Part shown: one piece after another, positions 1 through 8,157 of the stretch
How positions within the stretch are numbered: the first letter of the stretch is position 1
Layout of the letters: every line of letters starts with the position of its first letter
Source: Lentisphaeraceae bacterium
GTDB taxonomy: Bacteria > Verrucomicrobiota > Kiritimatiellia > RFP12 > UBA1067
DNA: 33,158 bases
Direction: 5' to 3'
NCBI GenBank assembly: GCA_004551905.1
Contig: SFPL01000031.1
Coordinates: 1 to 33,158 of the forward strand
The notes under the pieces: model-generated
What the model saw: only the letters and a program-made list of their open reading frames with translations
Database searches by the model: none
Told to the model about the DNA's origin: nothing
Program-made: the position numbers and the translations under genes

Positions 1-67
1 CTGACGCGCAATGGAACGAAAATCTTCACCCTTAGACATGGCACGAAAATTTCAGTCGAAATTTACA
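1..67. mobile_element. Probable end of an IS21-type insertion sequence
   Basis: The outermost 67 bases contain two copies of an imperfect 16-base direct repeat (11-26 and 38-53, core ACGAAAAT) and a shorter related copy (TCGAAATTT, 56-64), ending in CA at 66-67. Read on the minus strand this is a TG-starting terminus with internal repeats of AAATTTTCGT type, the arrangement known for IS21-family ends, where repeated motifs bind the transposase. The methyltransferase reading frame stops exactly here, its last leucine codon and TAA stop being formed by the terminus. No transposase is inside the window, so the family assignment is inference from the end structure. Confidence 0.4.
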
Positions 68-1196
68 GTTGCTGTCCCTTCACGTTGTCGAACGTGTCAG
101 CCGGCGTGACGAAGCATCGAGCCAATTCCCCTCTGAACACCTGACGAAAAGCTTTGAAATTCGGCCCCGATAAATGCTTTAACTTGGAGAACTGTCCGAC
201 AGTACAACCCGGGATTTCATCGTGGATTCGCATCAGAAACTGCGCGAAAAGCTCTCTTCCGGCGATGCCGATCTGGGCGAGATACTTGTCATATGTCGCA
301 TGGATGACGGAAACATCCGTCTTGTTCGCGCCTGTATGAGATCTTTGCTTCGCATCCCCCGCCTCCGCATATGGCGGGTTGATGTAGATGACGAGTTTCT
401 TGCGCTTGTTGGGATCATTGACGATGTCACGAAGTCCTTGCGGGAGTTTGTCGAAGGAATCATTGAGGAAGTCGAACTGGAAGACATGTGAGTCAAGCAG
501 GTTTGCACCGTTCTTGATGCGCTCGTGAATGACGTCAACGTCCTGCTGGTCAAGCGTCGAGACGAAGACATTGTATTTGTTCGTGAGCCCGACCTCGAGA
601 TTGCCCGTGCCGCCTGCGCAATCCCAGACGAAATACTCGTCCTGCCAGCCCTCGCCAAGAACGTCCGATAGATACTGCTGGCTCTTCTCCACCCAGATGG
701 CGGGCGTGAAGAACGAGCCCTTGCGCTCGCGCACGTCTTGGGGAACGAGCAGGTCGAGGCGGTTTACGATGAAGTTCCAGTATTCCTTTTTCGGCGGACG
801 CTTGTAGCGGCGCCAGAACGCGGCATAGGCATCGAGGCCGCCGGGCTTGAAGCCGAAAGCAAACGAAGAGAAGAGATCGTCCTCGTTCTTGCGCCTGATA
901 TTGTACGGCGTGGCGGACTTTGCCTCGAAGGTGATGTAGAAGTCGTTGGCAACGCGGTCGTCGCCGATATCTGCCGTGCCGTTGTCTTCAATGTTCATCT
1001 CCGCAAGATAGAAGTCGCGGTCGTAGATGCCGTATTTCTTCTTGAGGATATCCCACGGCGCATTGATGAACGGCATGACGGCATCGCGCCACTGGCGGTA
1101 GATGTGGGTAAAGTTGTTCTTGTTTATGAGGATCTTCGTGATATCGCGGCGGCCGGACTTGAAGTTGGACTTGATGAACTTGCGCAGATCAGCATT
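63..1196 (-). pseudogene. DNA adenine-N6 methyltransferase fragment, broken at both ends
   Basis: About 377 codons resemble a phage/type II-style N6-adenine DNA methyltransferase. The SAM-binding motif I (DCAGGTGNLEVGL) and the catalytic motif IV (NPPY, in YINPPYAEAGD) are visible, as is the family segment RKGSFFTPAIWVEKSQ. The upstream side has no start codon at a plausible place: homologous-looking sequence begins abruptly at about 1196, where the 3' end of the radical SAM gene begins, and the first in-frame ATG is at 1076, inside conserved-looking sequence. The downstream side stops at TAA (63-65) within a probable IS terminus; my memory of the family is that the chain continues after this point. 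Codon use is more A/T-rich (many AAT, AAG, TTC, ATT-type codons) than the GC-rich neighbours, which suggests transfer. It may methylate nothing now. A short protein from ATG 1076 cannot be ruled out. Confidence 0.65.
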
Positions 1197-2592
1197 GCTT
1201 GCGGCCGCCGCGGAAGTCGGCGAGATGGCCGATGAGCGAGCGGAGGCCGCGGTAGTAGAAGCCGAAGTCGAAAAGCGTGCGGGTGGAGGCGAGACGGTGC
1301 CAGAGCGCGGCGGGCTGCAGGAAGCCTCGGTAGACTTCGCGGATGGCGCGCTTGATCTCCTCCTCGCTCGCAAGCGGCGTCTTGGTGATCGCGCGACGCA
1401 TGTCGTATTCGTCCCAGTCGAGGGTGGTGAGGCCGTCCGTGGCCTGGAGCTCCTTGAAAAGCGGAGTGCCCGGGTACGGAATCGTCAGCGTGCACTGGAG
1501 GGTCTTGGCCCAGCCCTTCGCGAGCAGCCGCCGCGCGAGCGCGACGGTATTGGCGATTTCCTTCGGTCCCTCCCAGGCGTGACCGAACATAAAGGTGAGG
1601 TGGACGTCGAGCCCAGCCTCGGTCGCCCACTTCGCGCCCTTCTCCACGTCCTCCACCTTGAGCGCCTTGTTGAAGCGGTCGAGCGTCTCCTGGTTGGCGC
1701 TCTCGACGCCGAAGAGGACGAACTGGAAGCCGGCGCGGCGCATCAGCCGGTAGTCCTCGGGCCCGAGGCGGCCGAAGCGCATGTTGCAGTCGATGCGCAC
1801 CTTCTTCGGGAGCCTGCGGCGGATCATCTCGTTGCAGAACGTCTTCAGCCACTCGCCGACGGGGAAGGTGCCGGAGTCGTCCATTATCTCCTTCACCCTG
1901 TACTTCTCAACCAGCATCTCGATTTCGTCGACGACATCGACCGGGTTGCGGGTGCGGTAGCGCGGATAGAGCGTCGTCCAACTGCAGAAGGTGCACTTGC
2001 CGTGCCAGCAGTCTCGCCCCGACATGACGTAGGTCCCTGGCGTGCGGCGGAAGTTGCCGTTCTTCTTCGCGTAGAGCTCCCAGTGGACGAGGTCGCGGTC
2101 GATCCACGGCATGCCTTCGAGCGACTCCCGGAGCGCGAACGGCCTCATCCCCTTCGGGCAGCCGTCGGAGACGAAGTCGAGCAGCCCGTAGTCCCAGTCG
2201 CCGCCTGGGATCACCGCCCAGACCCCGGACTTGGCAATCGACTCCTCGGGCAGCGCGGTCACGTGGTCACCCACGAGCACGCACTTCAAGGACGGGTGAT
2301 CGGCGATCCACTGCCAGTGGCGCTTGACGACCGGAGTCTTGGTCTCGATGACGACAAGCTCGGGCGCAAACGCCGCGAGTTTCGCCTCGAACTCGTCAGC
2401 CGACATCTCGGCGGCGATGCCGTCCAGGAACAGCACCTCGTGCCCGGCCTGCTTCAGCATCGTCGCCGCCGTCGCGGGGACGACTGGGAAGATGTAGGTC
2501 GGCCGCGAGAACCACTGGAACTGGCGGTTCTGCGTAAGCAGGGGGACGCCGTTCCCGCTTGGAAGCGGAGGGTAGGCTATCGCGACCTTCAT
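1189..2592 (-). CDS. B12-binding-domain radical SAM protein
   Basis: This 467-residue protein has an N-terminal cobalamin-binding-like Rossmann domain (about residues 1-150, starting MKVAIAYPPLP) and a central radical SAM barrel, the architecture of BchE/HpnJ-type enzymes that run methyl transfers or rearrangements with a 4Fe-4S cluster and cobalamin. The cluster motif is at C195, C200 and C203 (RDCWHGKCTFCSW), which is CX4CX2C, not the usual CX3CX2C. GVESANQETLDRFNK follows the family pattern for the later barrel strands. There is no DXHXXG cobalamin-ligand motif that I can see, so B12 binding is uncertain. It begins 31 bases after the DUF481 gene and is probably the last intact gene of the secY unit. 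Its last codons abut the methyltransferase fragment, so the C-terminus (RGGRKQC) may be slightly altered by the junction. Substrate unknown. Confidence 0.8.
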   Translation of the reverse strand: MKVAIAYPPLPSGNGVPLLTQNRQFQWFSRPTYIFPVVPATAATMLKQAGHEVLFLDGIAAEMSADEFEAKLAAFAPELVVIETKTPVVKRHWQWIADHPSLKCVLVGDHVTALPEESIAKSGVWAVIPGGDWDYGLLDFVSDGCPKGMRPFALRESLEGMPWIDRDLVHWELYAKKNGNFRRTPGTYVMSGRDCWHGKCTFCSWTTLYPRYRTRNPVDVVDEIEMLVEKYRVKEIMDDSGTFPVGEWLKTFCNEMIRRRLPKKVRIDCNMRFGRLGPEDYRLMRRAGFQFVLFGVESANQETLDRFNKALKVEDVEKGAKWATEAGLDVHLTFMFGHAWEGPKEIANTVALARRLLAKGWAKTLQCTLTIPYPGTPLFKELQATDGLTTLDWDEYDMRRAITKTPLASEEEIKRAIREVYRGFLQPAALWHRLASTRTLFDFGFYYRGLRSLIGHLADFRGGRKQC

Positions 2593-2623
2593 GCCGAACG
2601 GGCGGCTGGCGGCTTCGGGCCGC

Positions 2624-3649
2624 TCACCACTTGTAGCCGAGGCCCACGAGGTACCTCAGGTCGGCCTTCTTGCGGTCGTCGGCGGGGCGCGAGTTGTAGT
2701 CACACTCGATCTTCGCGAGGAGGTCGATGTCGTAGACGAGCTTGGTGGAGAAGCCAACGTCGGCCTTGGCGAGGTACTTGTCCCAGTCGCCGACATCGGG
2801 CAGCACCTCGAGGTTGTGGAACACCTCGATGCCCTCGTTCCACTTCGGCAGCCAGGAGAGGTGGTGGGCGTAGCGGAGCGCGCAGAAGCCGTCCTTCTTC
2901 ACGTCGTCGTTGCTCTCCTTGTACTCCTCCTTGATCCAGTTGACGCCGAGCTCCTGGCTGAAGCTCCACTTGCCGGTCGTCTCGAAGAAGCTCTTCTCGA
3001 GCCACTGGTAGCCGCCGCCGAGGCCGACGCGGTAGCGGGCCTGGAGGGCCTGGATCATGTCGCGGTCGTAGCGGAGGTTCTCGTAGGTGTAGCTCCTGGT
3101 CAGCCAGAAGTGGTCGTGCTGCGCCTCGGCCTCCCAGCGGTCGGTGGAGCGCTCCTTTTCGACGTCGGCGGTGCCCTTCTCGCTGTAGTAGTAGCCGAAG
3201 ATCGCGTTGATGCGGTCCTTCTCCCAGCGGCGGTTCACGTTCGCGAGCACGCTCCAGGAGTTCTCGACCGTGTTCCCGCGCGCGGCGTTGAACGCGCCGT
3301 TGACGCTGCCGTGCCACTTCTCGACCTTGGGGTCGATCTCCTTTACGTTCGACATGTCGAGCGGCTTGTCGCCCTTCCTCCAGACGCCCTTCTCGACGGC
3401 GAGGCCCATCGTCTCGCGGGTGCCGTTGTCGTAGCGTACGACGTGGCTACCGGCATCCTCGAGCCGCTCGATGTTCTCGAGCTTCACCTTGACCTCGCCG
3501 AGGTCGTCTGAGACGAACACAAGCTCGCCGGTGGAGGCGGTGCCCGCCTTGCCGGTCAGCATCGAGCCGGACTTGAGGTAGAGCTTGTCCGCCATCGCGG
3601 CGGAGGCTACGAGGGCGCAGATGAGCGCGACGATGTTCCTGGGCTTCAT
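2624..3649 (-). CDS. DUF481-family outer-membrane beta-barrel protein
   Basis: This 341-residue protein carries a signal peptide (residues 1-20, cleavage likely after ASAAMA), a short N-terminal region resembling the SH3-like/LSm-like module common in this family (about 21-90, DKLYLKSGSMLTGKAG), then a long stretch of alternating polar and aromatic residues typical of beta strands, ending in a terminal aromatic (LGLGYKW) as recognised by the BAM complex. This fits DUF481, the family of the E. coli salt-induced protein YdiY, whose function is unknown. Its ATG overlaps the secretin TAA by one base (TAATG), so translation is likely coupled to the secretin gene. It could instead be a general porin-like barrel; the DUF481 call is from memory of the family pattern. 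Confidence 0.75.
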   Translation of the reverse strand: MKPRNIVALICALVASAAMADKLYLKSGSMLTGKAGTASTGELVFVSDDLGEVKVKLENIERLEDAGSHVVRYDNGTRETMGLAVEKGVWRKGDKPLDMSNVKEIDPKVEKWHGSVNGAFNAARGNTVENSWSVLANVNRRWEKDRINAIFGYYYSEKGTADVEKERSTDRWEAEAQHDHFWLTRSYTYENLRYDRDMIQALQARYRVGLGGGYQWLEKSFFETTGKWSFSQELGVNWIKEEYKESNDDVKKDGFCALRYAHHLSWLPKWNEGIEVFHNLEVLPDVGDWDKYLAKADVGFSTKLVYDIDLLAKIECDYNSRPADDRKKADLRYLVGLGYKW

Positions 3650-5316
3650 TAGTCGTCTGACCTTTCCTTATAGGTTTCGTTGAAGTCTTCTTCTTTGGTA
3701 AACGGCATGTAGTCGCCGAAGTTGAAGTTGGCGCCGCGCTTATTCGTCTGGAGCGGGTCCTTGGCCTGCTCCTCGAGGAGGCGCATGTCGAGCGACTCCA
3801 TCCCCTCCATGCTGCGCTCGGGGCGGTCGCCCGGCTCGAGCCGCTGGCCCCGGGTGTACTGGCGACCTAGGACGGCGTTCTTCGGGAGCCCGGCATCCTC
3901 GCGTAGCTCGTGGGGGTTGACTATCCCGACGGTCACGAATACGATTATCTCCTTCTGCTCCTTGACCCGCTCCATGCTGCCGAAGAGGCGCTGGCCGATC
4001 CAGGGGATGGACCTCAGGATCGGGATGCCGGTGTCGCCCTGGCGCTCTTCGGTGACCGAAAGCCCGCCGATGACGGCGGTGGTGCCGCTCGCAAGGTTGA
4101 ACTCGGTGACGAGACGCTGCACCTCGATCTCCGGGTACTTCGAGGAGATCGTGCCCGCGTCGTCCGTCGAGGCGGTACCGGTCATCACCCAGTCCTTGAG
4201 CGAGGAGATGGTGGGAACGATCGTGACGTTGATGAGGCCGTTGGTGCCGACGCGCGGCGTCACCTCGAGCGAGATGCCCCAGCTGAAGAACGCCTCATTC
4301 GCGAACATGAACTTGTCCTCGCCGGGAATCGCCTCGAGGTTGGAGGCGATGTCGAGCGAAGTGGAGCCGCTCGCCTCGGTGCGCTTCGCGGCGACCTTGA
4401 CGTTCGGGTATTTCGTCGTCATGTCCACCAGCGCCTTCTTGCCTGAAGAGACGATGATCTTCGGATTGGAGAAGGTCTTTGCGTCCTCGGTCGCGTCGAG
4501 CGCCATCAGGGTAAGCGACATCTCAGAGAAGTTCAGCGTGCCGTTGAAATAGGTGATCGAGCCGTCGCGGCCGGTCGTGCCGCCGATCTTGTACTCGGAG
4601 ACATTGTACTCGTTCGCACCCGACCGGGTGGTGAACTCCGACACCGCGTCGCCGACGCGGCGGCCGTTGACGCCGCCGCCGAACGACGCCGTGCCCTTCA
4701 CTCCGCCGAGCGAAGACCAGTCGATGCCGACCTTGTGCGAGGCGGTGTTGCCGAGTTCCACGAATCGCGCCTCGATGTAGACCTGCTGCGCCTCCACGTC
4801 CAGCGATGCGAGCGCCTTCTCGCAGGCGTCGAGGATGATCTTCGGCGCGGTGAGCATGATCGAGTTGGACTCCGGATAGGCGACCGCCATCTTCGTCACC
4901 TTCCAGGTCTGGCCGAACTCGCCGCTCCACATCGTGTTCAGCTTCTCGGCCACCTCCGCCGCCGAAGCGTGGTTGAGCTTGATCACCCGGGTCTCAATGA
5001 AGCTGCGCTGCTCGAGACGGTCTCTCTTGCGCAGCTCCTCTGCCTTGAGCTCTTCAGCTGTCTTCTCCGCCGCCGACTTCGCCGCCGCCTCCGCCGCCGA
5101 CTTCGCCGCCGCCTCCGACGCCTCCTTCGCCGCCTTGTTGATTGCCGACTTCACCGTGGCCGCAGCGGTGGTCTCGGCCGTGCGCTCGGCAATCGACTTG
5201 GACATCGCCTCGATGTCGGAGACGAGCTTGAGCGTCGCGTTGTCGAGCGCAGCCGCAGAAAGCGCCGCCGACGCGACGATCACCGTCATTGCCAATCTGG
5301 TGTCGAATCGCGTCAT
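3649..5316 (-). CDS. Secretin-domain outer-membrane protein (GspD/PilQ-like)
   Basis: The 555-residue product has a signal peptide (residues 1-23), an alanine/lysine-rich helical linker (about 45-95, partly built from an 8-residue repeat), a secretin N1-type domain (about 105-175, TRVIKLNHASAAEVAEKL) and the C-terminal secretin pore domain (about 180-460). The diagnostic secretin signature is clear near the end: TTAVIGGLSVTEERQGDTG followed by IPILRSIPWIGQRLFGS and EIIVFVTVGIV. Secretins form the outer-membrane channel of type II/III secretion, type IV pili and filamentous phage. No other secretion or pilus gene is nearby, so its partner system is unknown. It starts 3 bases after the GtrA-like gene and overlaps the DUF481 gene, inside the secY unit. 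Only one N-type domain is present, fewer than in GspD. Confidence 0.9.
   Translation of the reverse strand: MTRFDTRLAMTVIVASAALSAAALDNATLKLVSDIEAMSKSIAERTAETTAAATVKSAINKAAKEASEAAAKSAAEAAAKSAAEKTAEELKAEELRKRDRLEQRSFIETRVIKLNHASAAEVAEKLNTMWSGEFGQTWKVTKMAVAYPESNSIMLTAPKIILDACEKALASLDVEAQQVYIEARFVELGNTASHKVGIDWSSLGGVKGTASFGGGVNGRRVGDAVSEFTTRSGANEYNVSEYKIGGTTGRDGSITYFNGTLNFSEMSLTLMALDATEDAKTFSNPKIIVSSGKKALVDMTTKYPNVKVAAKRTEASGSTSLDIASNLEAIPGEDKFMFANEAFFSWGISLEVTPRVGTNGLINVTIVPTISSLKDWVMTGTASTDDAGTISSKYPEIEVQRLVTEFNLASGTTAVIGGLSVTEERQGDTGIPILRSIPWIGQRLFGSMERVKEQKEIIVFVTVGIVNPHELREDAGLPKNAVLGRQYTRGQRLEPGDRPERSMEGMESLDMRLLEEQAKDPLQTNKRGANFNFGDYMPFTKEEDFNETYKERSDD
5066..5113. repeat. Tandem 24-base repeat within the secretin gene
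   Basis: Two perfect 24-base copies (5066-5089 and 5090-5113) followed by a degraded third. They encode the alanine-rich helical linker (unit of the form AAAKSAAE), so copy number could vary in steps of eight residues without breaking the frame. Confidence 0.8.
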
Positions 5317-5319
5317 GCC

Positions 5320-5826
5320 CTACCCCTTGAAGATGATGAACTTGCGGACGAAGAAGTTGACCATGAACGAGACCACGATTTCGACGAACACGGCGAGCGT
5401 CGTCATCATCCCGAACCGGTCGATCAGGAACTTCATAACCGAAAGCGCGATGACCGTCGCCAGCGTGGACGCGCCGAAGAACATCGCGAGCTCCACGTGC
5501 CACCTGAACCTACCGGGACGGAACACAAACCAGCGGTTCATCAGCCAGCAGAAGACATTGGCGACCACGAAGCCCACCGCCGTCGCCGCCGCGGCCAGCG
5601 TCCCGCGCGAGGCGTACCACGCCTCCTCGCCGGTGAAGGCGACCGACGGCAGCCCCATGAACCTCACCGCCCAGTCGTCGGCCGTCAGGCACTTGAGGCA
5701 GGTCGCCGCCATGACATAGAAGACCCCCGTCTGCACGAGGGTCGCCATTACCCCGATAACGCCGTACTTGACGAACTGCCAGAACGGGCCGCTGTCGAGG
5801 GACAGGATCTTGTGGACCGGGGTCAC
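5320..5826 (-). CDS. GtrA-like membrane protein
   Basis: A 168-residue integral membrane protein with about four transmembrane segments: residues near 15-38 (FVKYGVIGVMATLVQTGVFY), 75-95, 107-127 and 138-160. The FVKYGVIG start and the closing NFFVRKFIIFKG are typical of the GtrA/DPMS family, small proteins implicated in flipping polyprenyl-linked sugars or in wall and O-antigen glycosylation. I chose the GTG at 5826: it overlaps the secY stop as GTGA, has GGAGG just upstream, and puts the first membrane helix near residue 15. There is no glycosyltransferase beside it, which is unusual for GtrA proteins. An insertion of about 30 residues after the first helix (CLKCLTADDW to YASRG) lengthens the first loop. 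Confidence 0.8.
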   Translation of the reverse strand: MTPVHKILSLDSGPFWQFVKYGVIGVMATLVQTGVFYVMAATCLKCLTADDWAVRFMGLPSVAFTGEEAWYASRGTLAAAATAVGFVVANVFCWLMNRWFVFRPGRFRWHVELAMFFGASTLATVIALSVMKFLIDRFGMMTTLAVFVEIVVSFMVNFFVRKFIIFKG

Positions 5827-7211
5827 ACTCCTCCGCGCCCGCGGAGCGAGCCGTGCGAGAGGAACCCGTCGTACTTCCTGACCAGCAGGTGAGACTCCAT
5901 GACGCGCAGCGTGTCGAGCGCCACGCCCACGATGATCAGGAGCGAGGTGCCGCCGAAGAACGAGGCGATCGCCCACGGGATGTGCATCCAGCCCATCAGG
6001 ATCATCGGGATGATCGCGACGATCAGGAGGCCCGTGCCGCCGATGAGGGTGATCTTGGTCATTATGTCGTCGAGGTACTCCGCCGTGGCGCGGCCTGGGC
6101 GGATGCCCGGGATGTAGGAGCCGCCCTTCTTCAGGTTCTCGGAGATGTCCACCGCGTTGAACTGCGTGGCCACCCAGAAGAACGCGAAGAACATGATCAG
6201 CGCGGCGTAGACCACGAGGTGCAGCGACGAGCCGCTGTCGCCGAGGCGCTGCGCGAACTCGTGGAGGCGCGTACCCGACGCGGTGAAGCGCTGCAGCAGC
6301 GCAGCCGGCAGCGAGATGAGCGGCTGGGCGAAGATGATTGGCATGACGCCTGTGTAGTTCACCCTCAGCGGCATGAACGTCTGGCGCATCGCTCCGTAGG
6401 AGCCGCCGCCCGCCGCGCTGCGGCTGGTGGAGTTGATCGTCACCTTCCTCACGCCCTGGGTGAGCATCACCGTGCCCATCACCACCAGCAGGAAGAACCC
6501 GACCACGATCGGCATCTCGGCGAGCGGCGCCGAAGCCTCGACGCCCGCGAGGCCGAAGTAGCGCTCCCACGCGCTGATTAGAGCCGCCGGGAGGCGCGAG
6601 GTGATGTTGATCATGATGATCAACGACGCGCCGTTGCCGATGCCGAAGGTGGTTATCTGGTCGGCGAGCCACATCACGAAGAGCGACGCGGTCGTCATTC
6701 CCACCACAGTCATCAGGTGGAAGCCGATGCCCGGGTTGGTCACGATGTCCACGCCGGCAAACGCCTCGCCGAGCGCGGCCGGATGGCTGAGCGCCGTCGC
6801 GATGCCCCACGACTGCACCACGCAGAGGGCGATCGTGAGCCACCGCGTGATCTGCGCGAGCTGCTGGCGGCCCGACTCGCCTTCCTTCTTCAATTTCTCA
6901 AGCGACGGAATGACCGATGAGAGGAGCTGGATGACGATCTGCGCCGAGATGTAGGGCCAGATCGAGAGGAAGCCGATCGCGCACTGACCGAGCGCGCCGC
7001 CGGTGAAGACATCGAAGAGGTCGAGCATGCCGCCGCCGCCGGACTGCGACTTGAGGTCGGTCACCAGCTTCTGGAGCGTCTGCCAGTCCACCCCCGGGGT
7101 CGGAATCTGCGACACCAAACGGCACACGAACACGAGGCCAAGCGTAAGCAGGATCTTTTTACGGAGCTCGGGGATGCGGAACGCATTCGAAAACCCCTTC
7201 ATCATCGACAT
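5823..7211 (-). CDS. secY: Protein translocase subunit SecY
   Basis: The 462-residue channel subunit of the Sec translocon, with ten predicted membrane helices. Conserved marks include the start (FRIPELRKKILLTLG), the plug/TM2 region, LRVNYTGVMPIIFAQ in the middle, and C-terminal NLKKGGSYIPGIRPGRATAEYL and GTSLLIIVGVALDTLRVME, which carry the arginines that contact the ribosome and SecA. The sequence is that of a housekeeping SecY and not of an accessory SecY2. The ATG at 7211 has GAGGAG about nine bases upstream; a second ATG three codons in is less likely. It has its own promoter (7258-7287) and heads a unit with gtrA-like, secretin, DUF481 and radical SAM genes. It lies outside the usual rplO-secY-adk ribosomal cluster. 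Confidence 0.97.
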   Translation of the reverse strand: MSMMKGFSNAFRIPELRKKILLTLGLVFVCRLVSQIPTPGVDWQTLQKLVTDLKSQSGGGGMLDLFDVFTGGALGQCAIGFLSIWPYISAQIVIQLLSSVIPSLEKLKKEGESGRQQLAQITRWLTIALCVVQSWGIATALSHPAALGEAFAGVDIVTNPGIGFHLMTVVGMTTASLFVMWLADQITTFGIGNGASLIIMINITSRLPAALISAWERYFGLAGVEASAPLAEMPIVVGFFLLVVMGTVMLTQGVRKVTINSTSRSAAGGGSYGAMRQTFMPLRVNYTGVMPIIFAQPLISLPAALLQRFTASGTRLHEFAQRLGDSGSSLHLVVYAALIMFFAFFWVATQFNAVDISENLKKGGSYIPGIRPGRATAEYLDDIMTKITLIGGTGLLIVAIIPMILMGWMHIPWAIASFFGGTSLLIIVGVALDTLRVMESHLLVRKYDGFLSHGSLRGRGGV

Positions 7212-7257
7212 GTCTTTATCTCCTCTTCTTTTTGGACAGACTGGAAATTATTTGCGT

Positions 7258-7287
7258 ATTATATCAAAAATCAGCCCTCGTCTTCAA
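7258..7287 (-). promoter_or_regulatory. secY promoter
   Basis: Minus-strand -35 TTGAAG (7282-7287), 18-base spacer, extended -10 TGATATAAT with hexamer at 7258-7263, followed by ACGC. It lies 47 bases before the secY start. Its -10 region is nearly identical to that of the gldA-like promoter over about 25 bases. Confidence 0.75.
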
Positions 7288-7295
7288 GCGAGAAG

Positions 7296-8114
7296 TCACT
7301 CCCCTGCAGGTTTCTCGGCCTTGGCAGGCTCTGTAGCCTTCTCCGCAGCCTTCTCCTCGGCCTTGGGCTCTTCGGGCTTGGGCAGGAACTTCTCCACCGA
7401 ATAGGACGAAACCTCGTACACCCAGTCGGAACCGTCGAGCTTGACATAGCGGTCGGAGCCGCCCTTGACCGGGGCGCCGACGGTGATGGTGCGGTTGGTG
7501 TCGCCGCCGATCGTCACCTTGGCGACGACACCGGTCGCGAAGCCGTAGGCCGCAGCGTCCGCCTTCGGGTCCGCCACCTTGTTGAAGCTGATCCACGGCT
7601 CGTCGACGATCTTCGTCTCGCACCAGCGCTTGGCGTCCGCGTCGGCGTCGGTCGACTCGAACGCGTCGAGCTGGTCGGAGAGGAGCACCACCTCGCCCTT
7701 GTAGAGCGCGTAGCGGCCGTGGCCCCACTTCGCGTGGCGCTCGCCGAGCGGCAGCTCCGCAAGCGCCTTGCCCGCTGCGTCGCGCAGCACCAGGCTCTCC
7801 GGCTTTTCGATCTTCTTCCCGCGCGCGACCTGGCCAACCTTGAGCTCGACGAGCTTCATCAGGTTGTCCGCGATCTTCGTGCGGTCGGCCGGATAGCCGT
7901 AGTAGGTGTCGATCTTCCAGCCGTCGTCGCCGGCCGAGAGCCTGAGCTTCTCGCCGAATTCGATGGACGCCACCTCGGCCGCGTCGAGGCCGGGGAGCAC
8001 CTTCTCTCCGTTCAGCTTCGCGCCCGCCGGACGCGAGGATCCGTTCAGATAAAGCGCCGCGCTGCCAAGAGCTACCGCTGCCACCGCGAGCACCACCAGA
8101 TTTCTGTTCGTCAT
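7296..8114 (-). CDS. DUF4340-domain protein of the GldA/FG ABC cassette
   Basis: A 272-residue protein with one N-terminal membrane anchor or signal segment (residues 5-24) and a DUF4340-type body with short beta-rich units (for example SIEFGEKLRLSAGDDGWKIDTYYGYPAD). The C-terminus (about 245-272) is a lysine/glutamate/alanine/proline tail. DUF4340 proteins are typically encoded directly after GldF/GldG-like ABC transporter genes, as here, 43 bases after the fusion gene, and are thought to act with them on the periplasmic side; their molecular role is unknown. SD-like GGAAGG precedes the ATG. The transcript probably ends in the 80 bases before secY, where the secY promoter lies. Confidence 0.8.
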   Translation of the reverse strand: MTNRNLVVLAVAAVALGSAALYLNGSSRPAGAKLNGEKVLPGLDAAEVASIEFGEKLRLSAGDDGWKIDTYYGYPADRTKIADNLMKLVELKVGQVARGKKIEKPESLVLRDAAGKALAELPLGERHAKWGHGRYALYKGEVVLLSDQLDAFESTDADADAKRWCETKIVDEPWISFNKVADPKADAAAYGFATGVVAKVTIGGDTNRTITVGAPVKGGSDRYVKLDGSDWVYEVSSYSVEKFLPKPEEPKAEEKAAEKATEPAKAEKPAGE

Positions 8115-8157
8115 TCCAAGCCTTCCTTTCCGATTGGTTGTCTAAATCCGCCGCGGA

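Noticed and set aside
1197..1373. N-terminal extension of the methyltransferase frame to an ATG at 1373
   Set aside because: These codons are an out-of-frame reading of the radical SAM gene, rich in Ser/Ala/Arg and unlike the methyltransferase.
1102..2934. Plus-strand open frame of 610 codons
   Set aside because: Antisense to the radical SAM and DUF481 genes, which carry clear motifs on the minus strand.
5827..6843. Extension of the GtrA-like frame through secY
   Set aside because: Out-of-frame reading of secY; the GTG at 5826 with GGAGG and a GTGA overlap is the real start.
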